Source of the DNA: Alkaliphilus metalliredigens QYMF
Lineage (GTDB): Bacteria; Bacillota; Clostridia; Peptostreptococcales; Natronincolaceae
NCBI RefSeq assembly: GCF_000016985.1
Contig: NC_009633.1
Coordinates: forward strand, 2,523,539-2,587,538
Length of the DNA: 64,000 nt
Direction: 5' to 3'
Notes under the pieces: generated by a model
Databases searched by the model: none
What the model was told of the DNA's origin: nothing
The model's input: only the letters and a program-made list of their open reading frames with translations
Shown here: one piece after another, positions 43,966-51,615 of the stretch
Layout: each line of letters opens with the position of its first letter
Position numbering within the stretch: position 1 is the stretch's first letter
Position numbers and translations under genes: made by a program

Positions 43966-45129
43966 ATGCAGAGGAAAAAGTTTTTAAAGCTGATGAGTGG
44001 GTGTTTGATCTTAATGACAGTACTGGCATTAAATACCACAACCCTATTGGCTCAGCCCTTTGAATTACAGAGTAAAGCTGGAATTTTAATTGATGCTGCC
44101 ACAGGTGAAGTCTTGTATGAAAAAAACATTCATGAATCATTACCACCAGCCAGTGTTACTAAAATTATGACAATGCTCTTAACTATGGAAGCGTTAGACA
44201 CAAATAGAATTACTTTGAATGACAAAGTAGTCGTTAGTGAAAGAGCATCTAGTATGGGTGGCACCCAGCTTTATTTAGAACCTGGTGAGGTTAAAACAGT
44301 AGAGGAATTAATGAAAGGAATTGCCATACGATCAGCTAATGATGCCTGTGTTGCAATAGGTGAGCATATTTCAGGCTCAGAAGATGCTTTCGTTCAAAAG
44401 ATGAATGAAAGAGCTAAGGAGCTGGGAATGAAAAACACGACTTTTATAAATACAAATGGACTCCCAGCAGAAGGACATGTGACTTCAGTTTATGATATCG
44501 CTTTAATGTCTAAGGAACTACTCAAGTACCCAGATGTGCAGAAATGGTTGACAACATGGATGGATACAGTGGTTGTAGGTAAAAGAGAATCAACCCAAGA
44601 GTTAGTAAATACAAATCGATTAATCCGTACTTATAAAGGTGCTACTGGACTAAAAACAGGATTTACACAAGCAGCCCTACATTGTTTATCTGCTTCAGCC
44701 ACAAGAGGCAATAACACATTTATAGCTGTTGTGTTAGCGGCCCCAACCTCACAGGTTAGATTTAGTGAAGCTGCTCAATTACTTGACTTTGGATTTGCAA
44801 ATTATAATACAATAGAAATTGCTGAAAGAGATGTCTTCATTGGTAATATCAACATTCAAAAAGGTCAAGAATCAATCGTTAGAGGTGTAGCAAAGGAGGA
44901 CCTAAAGGTTCTTGTGAAAAAGGGTGAAGAAGACCAAGTACAAAAGGAAGTGATCTTACCACAGTTTGCTAATGCCCCTGTTCTAAAAGGTGATAAAATG
45001 GGGGAAGTGATTGCCACTATCAATGGGAAGGAAGTAGGGCGAGTAGACATTATTAGTGAGAGTGACATAGAAAAAGCTAATGTGGTCAATATGTTTACTA
45101 AAATGATAAGAAGTGTTGTTGGAGAGTAG
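43966..45129 (+). CDS. dacF: Sporulation D-alanyl-D-alanine carboxypeptidase (DacF)
   Basis: 387 residues. The signal peptide ends near residue 29 (VLALNTTTLLAQ). Penicillin-binding motifs are S63-V-T-K66, SAN near 126 and KTG near 226, followed by the PBP5-type C-terminal beta domain and an amphipathic membrane-binding tail. It trims stem peptides of forespore peptidoglycan. In Bacillus dacF leads into spoIIAA-AB-sigF; here it is closed by a terminator and spoIIA is absent. Confidence 0.94.
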   Translation: MQRKKFLKLMSGCLILMTVLALNTTTLLAQPFELQSKAGILIDAATGEVLYEKNIHESLPPASVTKIMTMLLTMEALDTNRITLNDKVVVSERASSMGGTQLYLEPGEVKTVEELMKGIAIRSANDACVAIGEHISGSEDAFVQKMNERAKELGMKNTTFINTNGLPAEGHVTSVYDIALMSKELLKYPDVQKWLTTWMDTVVVGKRESTQELVNTNRLIRTYKGATGLKTGFTQAALHCLSASATRGNNTFIAVVLAAPTSQVRFSEAAQLLDFGFANYNTIEIAERDVFIGNINIQKGQESIVRGVAKEDLKVLVKKGEEDQVQKEVILPQFANAPVLKGDKMGEVIATINGKEVGRVDIISESDIEKANVVNMFTKMIRSVVGE

Positions 45130-45160
45130 AGCAGTGTACTATACTGCTCTACTTTTTCTT
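45126..45160 (+). terminator. dacF terminator
   Basis: GTAGAGCAGT (45126-45135), 7-base loop, complement 45143-45152, then TTTTTCTT. It begins within the dacF stop codon region. Confidence 0.93.
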
Positions 45161-45211
45161 AGGAATGATTTATGCTATAATTAAATAATGTAGTGCAAAG
45201 GGGTGATGTAA

Positions 45212-47839
45212 TTGAAGGTAATTATTAGTCATGAAAATTTAGATTTTGATGGATTGGCTAGTATGGTAGCTTGTTCAAAGTTGCATCCTGATGCAAGATT
45301 ATTCTTTTCTGGCAAATTGAATGATTATGTAAAGCAATTTTTTAATTTATACAAAAATTCACTATCAATCAATCATGCTAATCAGGTGGATTTAGATGAA
45401 ATAGAGGAACTCATTATTGTAGATGTGAGTACACCAAATCGAATTGGTAAGTTTAAAGAGCTCGTGGATAAAAATATAAAAATAACAATTTTTGATCATC
45501 ATATTCAGGGTGATAATGTGATCGATTGTGAAAACAAAATAATTAAGCCCTATGGTGCATGTACAACTATATTGGTTCAGGAAATCATAAGCAAAGAGAT
45601 CTCCTTGACTTCTTTTGAGGCAACATTACTTGCTATTGGTATTTATGCAGATACAAACTGTTTAACATTTAATGGGACAATTGATAAGGATGCGGAAGCT
45701 GTTGCCTTTCTCTTAAGCCAGGGTGCTAACATACAAATCGTTTCACAATATGTACAGGCATCTTTAGAGTATGAGCAGAACCAATTATTAAATGAATTAT
45801 TAATGAAGTGTCAAGAGATTAATATCAAGGGTAATGAAGTTGTCATAGCTGTATCAACCTATGATCACTTTATTGGGGGATTAGGAAGTATCGCACATAG
45901 AATAATGGATATTAAAAGATGCGATGGGGTTTTTCTAATCGTTAAAATGGACAAGAATTGTTATGTAGTTGGAAGAAGTGGAAGTGATAACCTTAATATT
46001 CCTTATATTTTAACCCCATTTAATGGAGGGGGTCATGAACGGGCGGCCTCTGCAACTGTAAAAGAAGCAGATCCCCTTGATCTAAAAAATCAACTCATAG
46101 AATCATTAAAGGAAAGAGTTAATCCCCAATTAACAGCTGGAGAAATGATGAGCCACCCCGTAAAAACAGTGTATGAGCACATGAAAATACAAGAAGTAAA
46201 TAAAATTATGCTAAGATATGGACATACTGGAATGCCGGTTCTTGAAGGAGATCAAATGATCGGTATTATTTCTAGAACTGATGTAGATAAGGCCATTATT
46301 CATGGATTAGGACATGCACCAGTAAAGGGTTTTATGACTAAGAATGTGAAAACAATTAACCCTAGCACTACCCTTAAAGAGATGAACCTATTACTAACTC
46401 GTAATAATATCGGAAGACTACCTGTAGTAGAAGATAACCAATTAATTGGAATTGTCACCAGAACAGATGTTTTGAAAATCATGTATGGTGCCGGGAGTCC
46501 CTACTGGTATAAAGAAACCTATGAAAAATCACTGAAATCCTATAATTTTAAAAAAGAGCTAGCGCAACTCCCGATGGATATACATACTATGTTCCAACAG
46601 GTAGGGCAGCTAGGAGATACAATGGGCAATGATGTTTTTATTGTGGGTGGTTTTGTAAGAGACTTTTTATTGGGTGAAGAAAATCAAGACTTGGATTTTG
46701 TTGTGGAAGGAGATGGGATTGCCTTTGCTCAAGCTTTAAATGAGATTATTCAAGGACGCCTAACGATCCATGAAAAATTCGGTACTGCAACAATCCAATT
46801 GCCAGATAAAAGGACATTGGATGTTGTCACAGCCCGAAGAGAATATTATGAGTATCCTGCAGCAATGCCCCAAGTAGAAAAGAGCTCTATTTGGAGTGAT
46901 TTATTTCGAAGGGACTTTACAATTAACGCCATGGCAATTCAATTAAACAAATCCAAATTCGGTCAACTGATTGACTACTTTGGGGGAATTCAGGACTTAG
47001 AGGATAAGAATATTAGGGTTTTATATAATTTAAGCTTTGTTGAAGATCCCACACGAATATTTAGAGCAATTAGATTTAGTACACGACTTAACTTCAACAT
47101 CGAAGATGAGACCAAGACATTTATACATGAAGCCATAAAAGATGGCATGTTAGATAGACTGAGTGCTGAGCGTTTAAGAGAAGAGATTTTAAACACGATT
47201 CTAGAAAAGAACATCCAAGAGAATATACTTTCACTTGATCGTTTTAAGGTATTAGAAATAATCCACCCTAAGCTTCAAGCCTCACAGGCAAATGTTGAAA
47301 AACTACAAACCTTAAAAGAGACAATAAACTATTTTAGGACATATGAGTCCAGGCCTGATGAAATTGAGGTGGTCTTAATCGTGTTAATGCACCTTTTATC
47401 TGATTTAAATGAGCATGACTTAGTGGAGAGTCTAAACAAATTGATTGCAAATAAAGGAAACTATTCAAAAATAAAAGAAACATTGGAAAATAGAAAGATC
47501 ATTTATGAGCAATTAAAGCAAGAAGATCTCAATAGCTATGATCTATATCAACTCCTTAACCAGTTTTCATTAGAGAGTATCATCTATTATTATAACGACT
47601 GTGATCATTCCTATGTGAAACATTATTTACTGTTCTATGTTTTAAAGCTAAAGGAGATTCACGTAGAAATATCAGGTGAAGATTTAATTAAATTGGGGAT
47701 TAAACCTGGTCCGATTTTTAGGATTGTATTAGAGAGGGTACTGGAGGAGAAGGTGAAGGGCAACATTTACCGTCGAGAAGAAGAAATTCAATTTGCTCAG
47801 CAACTTTATAGGAGCCTGAAGGGGGAGAAGAATGCCTAG
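45212..47839 (+). CDS. DHH-CBS-CBS-tRNA nucleotidyltransferase fusion protein
   Basis: 875 residues from TTG 45212 with AAAGGGGTGAT. Domain order: a DHH/DHHA1 phosphoesterase part (residues 1-305; DFDG near 12, IFDHHIQGDN, GGGHERAAS near 275); a pair of CBS domains (about 310-430, each ending G-I-x-x-R-T-D-V); then a class II CCA/A-adding nucleotidyltransferase (from about 470: VFIVGGFVRDFLLG, DLDFVVEGD, RRDFTINAMA, EDPTRIFRAIRF) with a helical tail. Such fusions are known in Aquifex, cyanobacteria and Clostridia and add CC or A to tRNA. The DHH part may be a nanoRNase or oligonucleotide hydrolase, and the CBS pair an adenylate sensor; both are inference. Confidence 0.92.
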   Translation: MKVIISHENLDFDGLASMVACSKLHPDARLFFSGKLNDYVKQFFNLYKNSLSINHANQVDLDEIEELIIVDVSTPNRIGKFKELVDKNIKITIFDHHIQGDNVIDCENKIIKPYGACTTILVQEIISKEISLTSFEATLLAIGIYADTNCLTFNGTIDKDAEAVAFLLSQGANIQIVSQYVQASLEYEQNQLLNELLMKCQEINIKGNEVVIAVSTYDHFIGGLGSIAHRIMDIKRCDGVFLIVKMDKNCYVVGRSGSDNLNIPYILTPFNGGGHERAASATVKEADPLDLKNQLIESLKERVNPQLTAGEMMSHPVKTVYEHMKIQEVNKIMLRYGHTGMPVLEGDQMIGIISRTDVDKAIIHGLGHAPVKGFMTKNVKTINPSTTLKEMNLLLTRNNIGRLPVVEDNQLIGIVTRTDVLKIMYGAGSPYWYKETYEKSLKSYNFKKELAQLPMDIHTMFQQVGQLGDTMGNDVFIVGGFVRDFLLGEENQDLDFVVEGDGIAFAQALNEIIQGRLTIHEKFGTATIQLPDKRTLDVVTARREYYEYPAAMPQVEKSSIWSDLFRRDFTINAMAIQLNKSKFGQLIDYFGGIQDLEDKNIRVLYNLSFVEDPTRIFRAIRFSTRLNFNIEDETKTFIHEAIKDGMLDRLSAERLREEILNTILEKNIQENILSLDRFKVLEIIHPKLQASQANVEKLQTLKETINYFRTYESRPDEIEVVLIVLMHLLSDLNEHDLVESLNKLIANKGNYSKIKETLENRKIIYEQLKQEDLNSYDLYQLLNQFSLESIIYYYNDCDHSYVKHYLLFYVLKLKEIHVEISGEDLIKLGIKPGPIFRIVLERVLEEKVKGNIYRREEEIQFAQQLYRSLKGEKNA

Positions 47840-48452
47840 TTTAGATTTAAATAGAATTTTAATGACCTTGCCAGGCATATTAATTGCATTGAGTGTTCAT
47901 GAGTTTGCCCATGGATATACAGCCTATCTCTTAGGTGACCCCACTGCAAAACAGTATAAAAGATTAACACTAAATCCAATTGCCCACATTGATATAATTG
48001 GATTTTTAATGCTAATATTTGCAGGATTTGGTTGGGCTAAGCCCGTTCCCATTAATCCAAATTACTTTACAAGAAGAAAGTTAGGATACTTTCTTGTTTC
48101 CATAGCAGGACCTTTATCTAATGTCCTTTTAGCAATTTTCTTCTCCTTCGTTCTAGGGTTTCAAGTTCAATACTTTAGCAATGCCATTCTCAACAACATT
48201 TTGGTTTATACTATCTTTATTAACCTTGTTTTAGCTGTTTTTAACATGTTTCCTATTCCACCGTTAGATGGCTCTAAGTTGCTCTTAATTGCTCTACCAG
48301 ATAAATATGAAGCAAAGTTTTTTGGATTAGAAAAATACTCCTATATTATTTTAATTTTACTCTTAGTATTTAATATTATTGATAAGGTACTTTTTCCTAT
48401 TGTCAATTTCCTATTCCAATTACTGATGATTATGCTAATGTACGTTTTTTAG
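47832..48452 (+). CDS. Site-2 protease family protein (M50, YwhC-like)
   Basis: 206 residues. Zinc motif HEFAHG (His-Glu-x-x-His) is near residue 23 within the first membrane region, and NMFPIPPLDGSKLL supplies the third ligand Asp. Four to five membrane helices are present. It lacks a PDZ domain, so it is the compact S2P type also related to SpoIVFB. It starts 8 bp inside the previous gene and precedes scpA, a common clostridial order. The substrate is unknown. Confidence 0.9.
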   Translation: MPSLDLNRILMTLPGILIALSVHEFAHGYTAYLLGDPTAKQYKRLTLNPIAHIDIIGFLMLIFAGFGWAKPVPINPNYFTRRKLGYFLVSIAGPLSNVLLAIFFSFVLGFQVQYFSNAILNNILVYTIFINLVLAVFNMFPIPPLDGSKLLLIALPDKYEAKFFGLEKYSYIILILLLVFNIIDKVLFPIVNFLFQLLMIMLMYVF

Positions 48453-48462
48453 GAGGGATCTT

Positions 48463-49209
48463 ATGGCATACAATATTAAAATAGAAGCATTTGAAGGGCC
48501 CTTCGATCTTTTGTTCCATCTTTTAGAGAAAAATGAGATTGAAATATATGATATCCCTATTCATGATATCACTGAACAATATGTGGATTATCTAAAACAA
48601 ATGGAGCACTTGGACCTGGATGTAACAAGTGAATTTTTATTAATGGCAGCTACATTGTTAGAAATAAAGTCAAAAATGCTACTGCCTCGACCTATAATAG
48701 ATGATCAACAGCTTGAAATAGGGGAAATAGACCCGAGAGAAGAACTAGTGAAACGGCTCTTGGAGTATAAAAAGTATAAAAATGCAGCTGGAGAATTAAG
48801 AGATAAAGAGGATTCTTTGAATAGGCTTTATTTTAAACCAAGGGAAGAATTCATAATTGAAAAAGAGATATATGATGAAGTATTAGAGGGTATGGATCTA
48901 ACGGATTTGATAGGTGCCTTCGAAAAGATAATCCAGGGTAAGTTCAAACATCACGTTAAAGTCCAGCAAATTAGAGAAATGCAACGTGAAGAAGTATCCA
49001 TTGAAAAAAAAGTTCAAGATTTGATTCATCTGATTAATGAGAACGGAACGGTAAGTTTTCACTCATTATTTAGTGACACCACTAGTAAGATCGAGGTAAT
49101 TACAACTTTTCTAGCTTTACTAGAATTAATCAAAATGAATAAAATCATTATCCAACAAACAAAAAGTTTTGAAAGTATTATGATCAAAGAGAAAAATCTG
49201 TCACAATAA
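48463..49209 (+). CDS. scpA: Segregation and condensation protein A
   Basis: 248 residues. FEGPFDLLFHLLEKNEIEIYDIP is the kleisin N-terminal helix, EFLLMAATLLEIKSKMLLPRP follows, and the winged-helix C-terminus has VSFHSLFSDTTSKIEVITTFLALLELIK. It bridges the Smc dimer heads together with ScpB. Confidence 0.96.
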   Translation: MAYNIKIEAFEGPFDLLFHLLEKNEIEIYDIPIHDITEQYVDYLKQMEHLDLDVTSEFLLMAATLLEIKSKMLLPRPIIDDQQLEIGEIDPREELVKRLLEYKKYKNAAGELRDKEDSLNRLYFKPREEFIIEKEIYDEVLEGMDLTDLIGAFEKIIQGKFKHHVKVQQIREMQREEVSIEKKVQDLIHLINENGTVSFHSLFSDTTSKIEVITTFLALLELIKMNKIIIQQTKSFESIMIKEKNLSQ

Positions 49210-49225
49210 CATAGAGGTGTATGAA

Positions 49226-49798
49226 ATGGATAAAAACTATATAAAAGCAGCGATAGAAGCAATCTTATTTGCTTGGTCAGATCCGATATCCTCAAGTGAA
49301 TTAAGCAATATACTCGATATCAAGGTAACTGAAACAAAAGAAATAATGAAGGAAATGATAGATGAGTTCAACTTTCACAAAAGAGGAATCCAAATTATAC
49401 AGATGAATGATCATTATCAAATGTCTACTAGAGCGGAGTATCATGAAATTTTGCAGAAATTATTTGAACCTAAGCAAAATAAGGGCTTAACCCAGGCATC
49501 TTTAGAAACCCTTGCGATCATCGCATATAGACAACCGATTACTAAGACGGAAATTGAAAGTGTACGAGGTGTAAAATGTGATAAAGCAATTAGTACATTG
49601 TTTGAAAAAAACTTAATTGAAGACAGAGGAAGACTAGAGAAGACAGGAAGGCCCATTTTATTTGGGACGACACTGCATTTCTTGAAAAACTTTGGTCTTA
49701 AATCACTAGAGGATCTTCCGAAAATCACAGAGATAGATCAAGCAAATGAGGAAGAGTTAATTAAAGATATATATAATCAGCAATTAAAGGGGCGATAG
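49226..49798 (+). CDS. scpB: Segregation and condensation protein B
   Basis: 190 residues from ATG 49226, preferred over GTG 49217 because AGAGGTG lies 8 bases upstream. Two winged-helix domains; IEAILFAWSDPISSSEL and ETLAIIAYRQPITKTEIESVRGV are family marks, as is GRPILFGTTLHFLKNFGL. It is the ScpA partner in the Smc condensin. Confidence 0.96.
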   Translation: MDKNYIKAAIEAILFAWSDPISSSELSNILDIKVTETKEIMKEMIDEFNFHKRGIQIIQMNDHYQMSTRAEYHEILQKLFEPKQNKGLTQASLETLAIIAYRQPITKTEIESVRGVKCDKAISTLFEKNLIEDRGRLEKTGRPILFGTTLHFLKNFGLKSLEDLPKITEIDQANEEELIKDIYNQQLKGR

Positions 49799-49803
49799 GA
49801 ACA

Positions 49804-50649
49804 ATGAAACAAAGGATTGGATTTATTGGAACAGGAAACATGGCGACTGCCATTGTTCAAGGGTTAGTCAAAGATTATGTGGGCATGGAGAATTATATAT
49901 CTGTAAACAACAGACCTACAACTCAAGATAAAATGTCAAAGGCTGAAAGTTTACATAAAAAATTTAATGTAAACCTAGAAGCCAGTAATCTTGATATTGT
50001 AAAAAAAAGTAAGATAATCTTTTTAACAGTAAAGCCAAACATCTACCCAAAAGTATTAGAGGAAATCAGAGAATTTATCACATCAGAGCATGTTATTGTA
50101 TCGGTAGCAGCGGGTGTGAGTATTGCATTAATAGAAGGTTTTTTTGATAAGCCTGTCAAAGTAATCCGAACGATGCCTAACACACCTGTCTTTGTAGGTG
50201 AAGGAATGACGGCGGTTACACCTAATAATTACGTCACTGATGATGAGTTAAGGACAGTTGTTGAAATATTTAGTAGTATGGGTGAGGTTGAGATAATAGG
50301 GGAGGGAATAATGGATGCAATTCCAGCTATTAGTGGTAGTAGTCCCGCCTATGTTTATACATTTATTGAAGCATTGGCAGATGGAGGCGTGTCATTGGGC
50401 ATTCCCAGAGATAAAGCCTATAAATTTGCAGCCCAAGCAGTTTATGGTGCCGCGAAGATGGTCTTAGAAAGCAATGAACACCCTGGAGTGTTAAAGGACC
50501 AGGTATGCTCTCCAGCAGGGTCTACCATTGAAGCACTTTATGTTTTAGAAAAAAATGGATTTAGAGGAACCATTATTGAAGCAATGAAGGCATGTACCCA
50601 TAGAGCCAAGGAATTAGGCCTTAGTGAGCACAAGACACATATCGAATAA
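49804..50649 (+). CDS. proC: Pyrroline-5-carboxylate reductase
   Basis: 281 residues. NAD(P)-binding IGFIGTGNMATAIVQG at the N-terminus, MPNTPVFVGEGMTA and ISGSSPAYVYTFIEALADGG, with the dimer region VCSPAGSTIEALYVLE. It catalyses the last step of proline synthesis. A strong terminator follows. Confidence 0.96.
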   Translation: MKQRIGFIGTGNMATAIVQGLVKDYVGMENYISVNNRPTTQDKMSKAESLHKKFNVNLEASNLDIVKKSKIIFLTVKPNIYPKVLEEIREFITSEHVIVSVAAGVSIALIEGFFDKPVKVIRTMPNTPVFVGEGMTAVTPNNYVTDDELRTVVEIFSSMGEVEIIGEGIMDAIPAISGSSPAYVYTFIEALADGGVSLGIPRDKAYKFAAQAVYGAAKMVLESNEHPGVLKDQVCSPAGSTIEALYVLEKNGFRGTIIEAMKACTHRAKELGLSEHKTHIE

Positions 50650-50680
50650 AAAAGTAGAGCAGAAATCGCTCTACTTTTTT
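50648..50680 (+). terminator. proC terminator
   Basis: Arms 50648-50660 and 50668-50680 (AAAAAAGTAGAGC and complement). With A-run and T-run on either side it can stop transcription from both directions. Confidence 0.93.
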
Positions 50681-50727
50681 ATTGTCTTGATTTAAGTATG
50701 GATTTTATAAATAAATAACTCAATAAT

Positions 50728-50886
50728 CTAAGTTGTTTCTAAATTTTCTTTTGACAACGATTTTAATTTATACAATTGAGTAGAATCATCTGGAAGCTTA
50801 CTAAAAGACTTATAAGTAATTGTTTTGTTAGGTGATCCGCTGTGTAGTCCTAAAGCGATGGCCACATATCCTAAATTGATTTTCAT
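50728..50886 (-). pseudogene. uvsE: UV DNA damage endonuclease UvsE, N-terminal remnant
   Basis: 52 codons on the minus strand from ATG 50886 to TAG 50728, with ribosome-binding site AGGTGA. The start LGYVAIALGLHSGSPNKTIT, then YKLKSLSKENLETT, matches the opening of UvsE/UVDE TIM-barrel endonucleases, which are normally about 300-420 residues. Everything after the first beta-alpha unit, including the metal ligands, is gone, and only 48 bp separate the stop from the proC terminator. A deletion joined this start to sequence beside proC. The remnant is probably non-functional. Confidence 0.8.
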
Positions 50887-50992
50887 AAATACTTCACCTC
50901 AGCCGTTATAGAATGTATGATAGACCTATTCATATGAATGGTACGTGATATTCATTATCAATTGATAGGGTGGTATTGATAAAACAATTAAT

Positions 50993-51189
50993 TTCGACAT
51001 CCGCAAAATAGAGTTGGAATTTATGTCGAACTTTAAAAAGCAATATTTAGAAATGAAGTCGAAAAATCATGTCGAATGAAAATGATATCGACAAATCGAC
51101 ACGACAAACATAGACAAAGTATTTGTCGAATAAAACTAAAGCGTTTGTCGAAATTCAGATATGTCAGTTTAAGGATGGTTATTGTCGAA
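50993..51189. promoter_or_regulatory. Cluster of Spo0A boxes
   Basis: Six perfect TGTCGAA heptamers fall in 197 bp: 50993-50999 (reverse), 51024-51030, 51070-51076, 51124-51130, 51146-51152 and 51183-51189 (all forward). One-mismatch copies are at 51057-51063 (AGTCGAA), 51087-51093 and 51095-51101 (both reverse, TGTCGAT). TGTCGAA is the core of the Spo0A recognition sequence and also sits on the spo0A promoter in this window. The nearest genes are the uvsE remnant (minus strand) and the tyrosine recombinase (plus strand, ATG 51616). Binding by Spo0A is inferred from sequence only. Confidence 0.72.
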
Positions 51190-51258
51190 TCACTAACATT
51201 ATGATAACCAGCAATTCGTATTCATAACCGGAGTTTTAAAAGAAAGTTACTTAAATGC

Positions 51259-51288
51259 GTAGTTGTTTGTAGTTGTTTGTAGTTGTTT
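51259..51288 (+). repeat. Three tandem copies of a 10-bp repeat
   Basis: GTAGTTGTTT is repeated exactly three times (51259, 51269, 51279), followed by a partial copy. Ten base pairs is one helical turn, so proteins bound to each copy would face the same side. It lies between the Spo0A boxes and the promoter at 51360. Confidence 0.8.
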
Positions 51289-51359
51289 ATAGTAGCTATG
51301 GTAGTTCAATGATGATTCAAGAGGGCTTCATAGATAAACTGACAATTACATGGTAAGCG

Positions 51360-51388
51360 TAGACAGATTTGGTAAGATAGGTTATAAT
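51360..51388 (+). promoter_or_regulatory. Promoter of the tyrosine recombinase gene
   Basis: TAGACA (51360-51365), a 17-bp spacer and TATAAT (51383-51388). The predicted transcription start near 51395 coincides with the first base of the long hairpin at 51394, giving a leader of about 220 nt before the recombinase ATG. Confidence 0.75.
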
Positions 51389-51393
51389 TGATA

Positions 51394-51607
51394 CACCCTT
51401 AACTATTCTTTAAATGCATATTTAGGGAATAGTTAAGGGTGGATTAAATTGGGGCTTGCTAAATTCCCCGTTTATACTACACACGCCTACTACCATCATT
51501 TGTGGTGTCTCTACTTTACTTATTCGTTATTTGTGATAAAATTTTTATAGTTGATGCTCTTATATGTCGTCAACGTTCCCTAGTCTTTTTAATAAGCCCC
51601 AAAGGAG
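51394..51607 (+). promoter_or_regulatory. Structured 5' leader of the recombinase mRNA
   Basis: The leader opens with a perfect 15-bp stem (CACCCTTAACTATTC at 51394-51408 with 51427-51441) holding a smaller TAAAT/ATTTA stem. Next, TTGGGGCTT (51449-51457) can pair either locally (GGGG with CCCC about 51465) or at long range with AAGCCCCAA (51594-51602), which abuts the Shine-Dalgarno AAAGGAG (51601-51607). A further GTTGA/TCAAC stem lies between (about 51550-51573). Alternative pairings that reach the ribosome-binding site are the architecture of a riboswitch or other translational switch, but no known class was recognised. Confidence 0.5.
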
Positions 51608-51615
51608 TGAATGTC

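Noticed and set aside
50993-51189. A replication origin or plasmid iteron array.
   Set aside because: No DnaA boxes (TTATCCACA), no dnaA/dnaN genes and no Rep gene nearby; the heptamer is the Spo0A core sequence.
51259-51288. A CRISPR array.
   Set aside because: The repeats are 10 bp and contiguous without spacers, and no cas genes are present.
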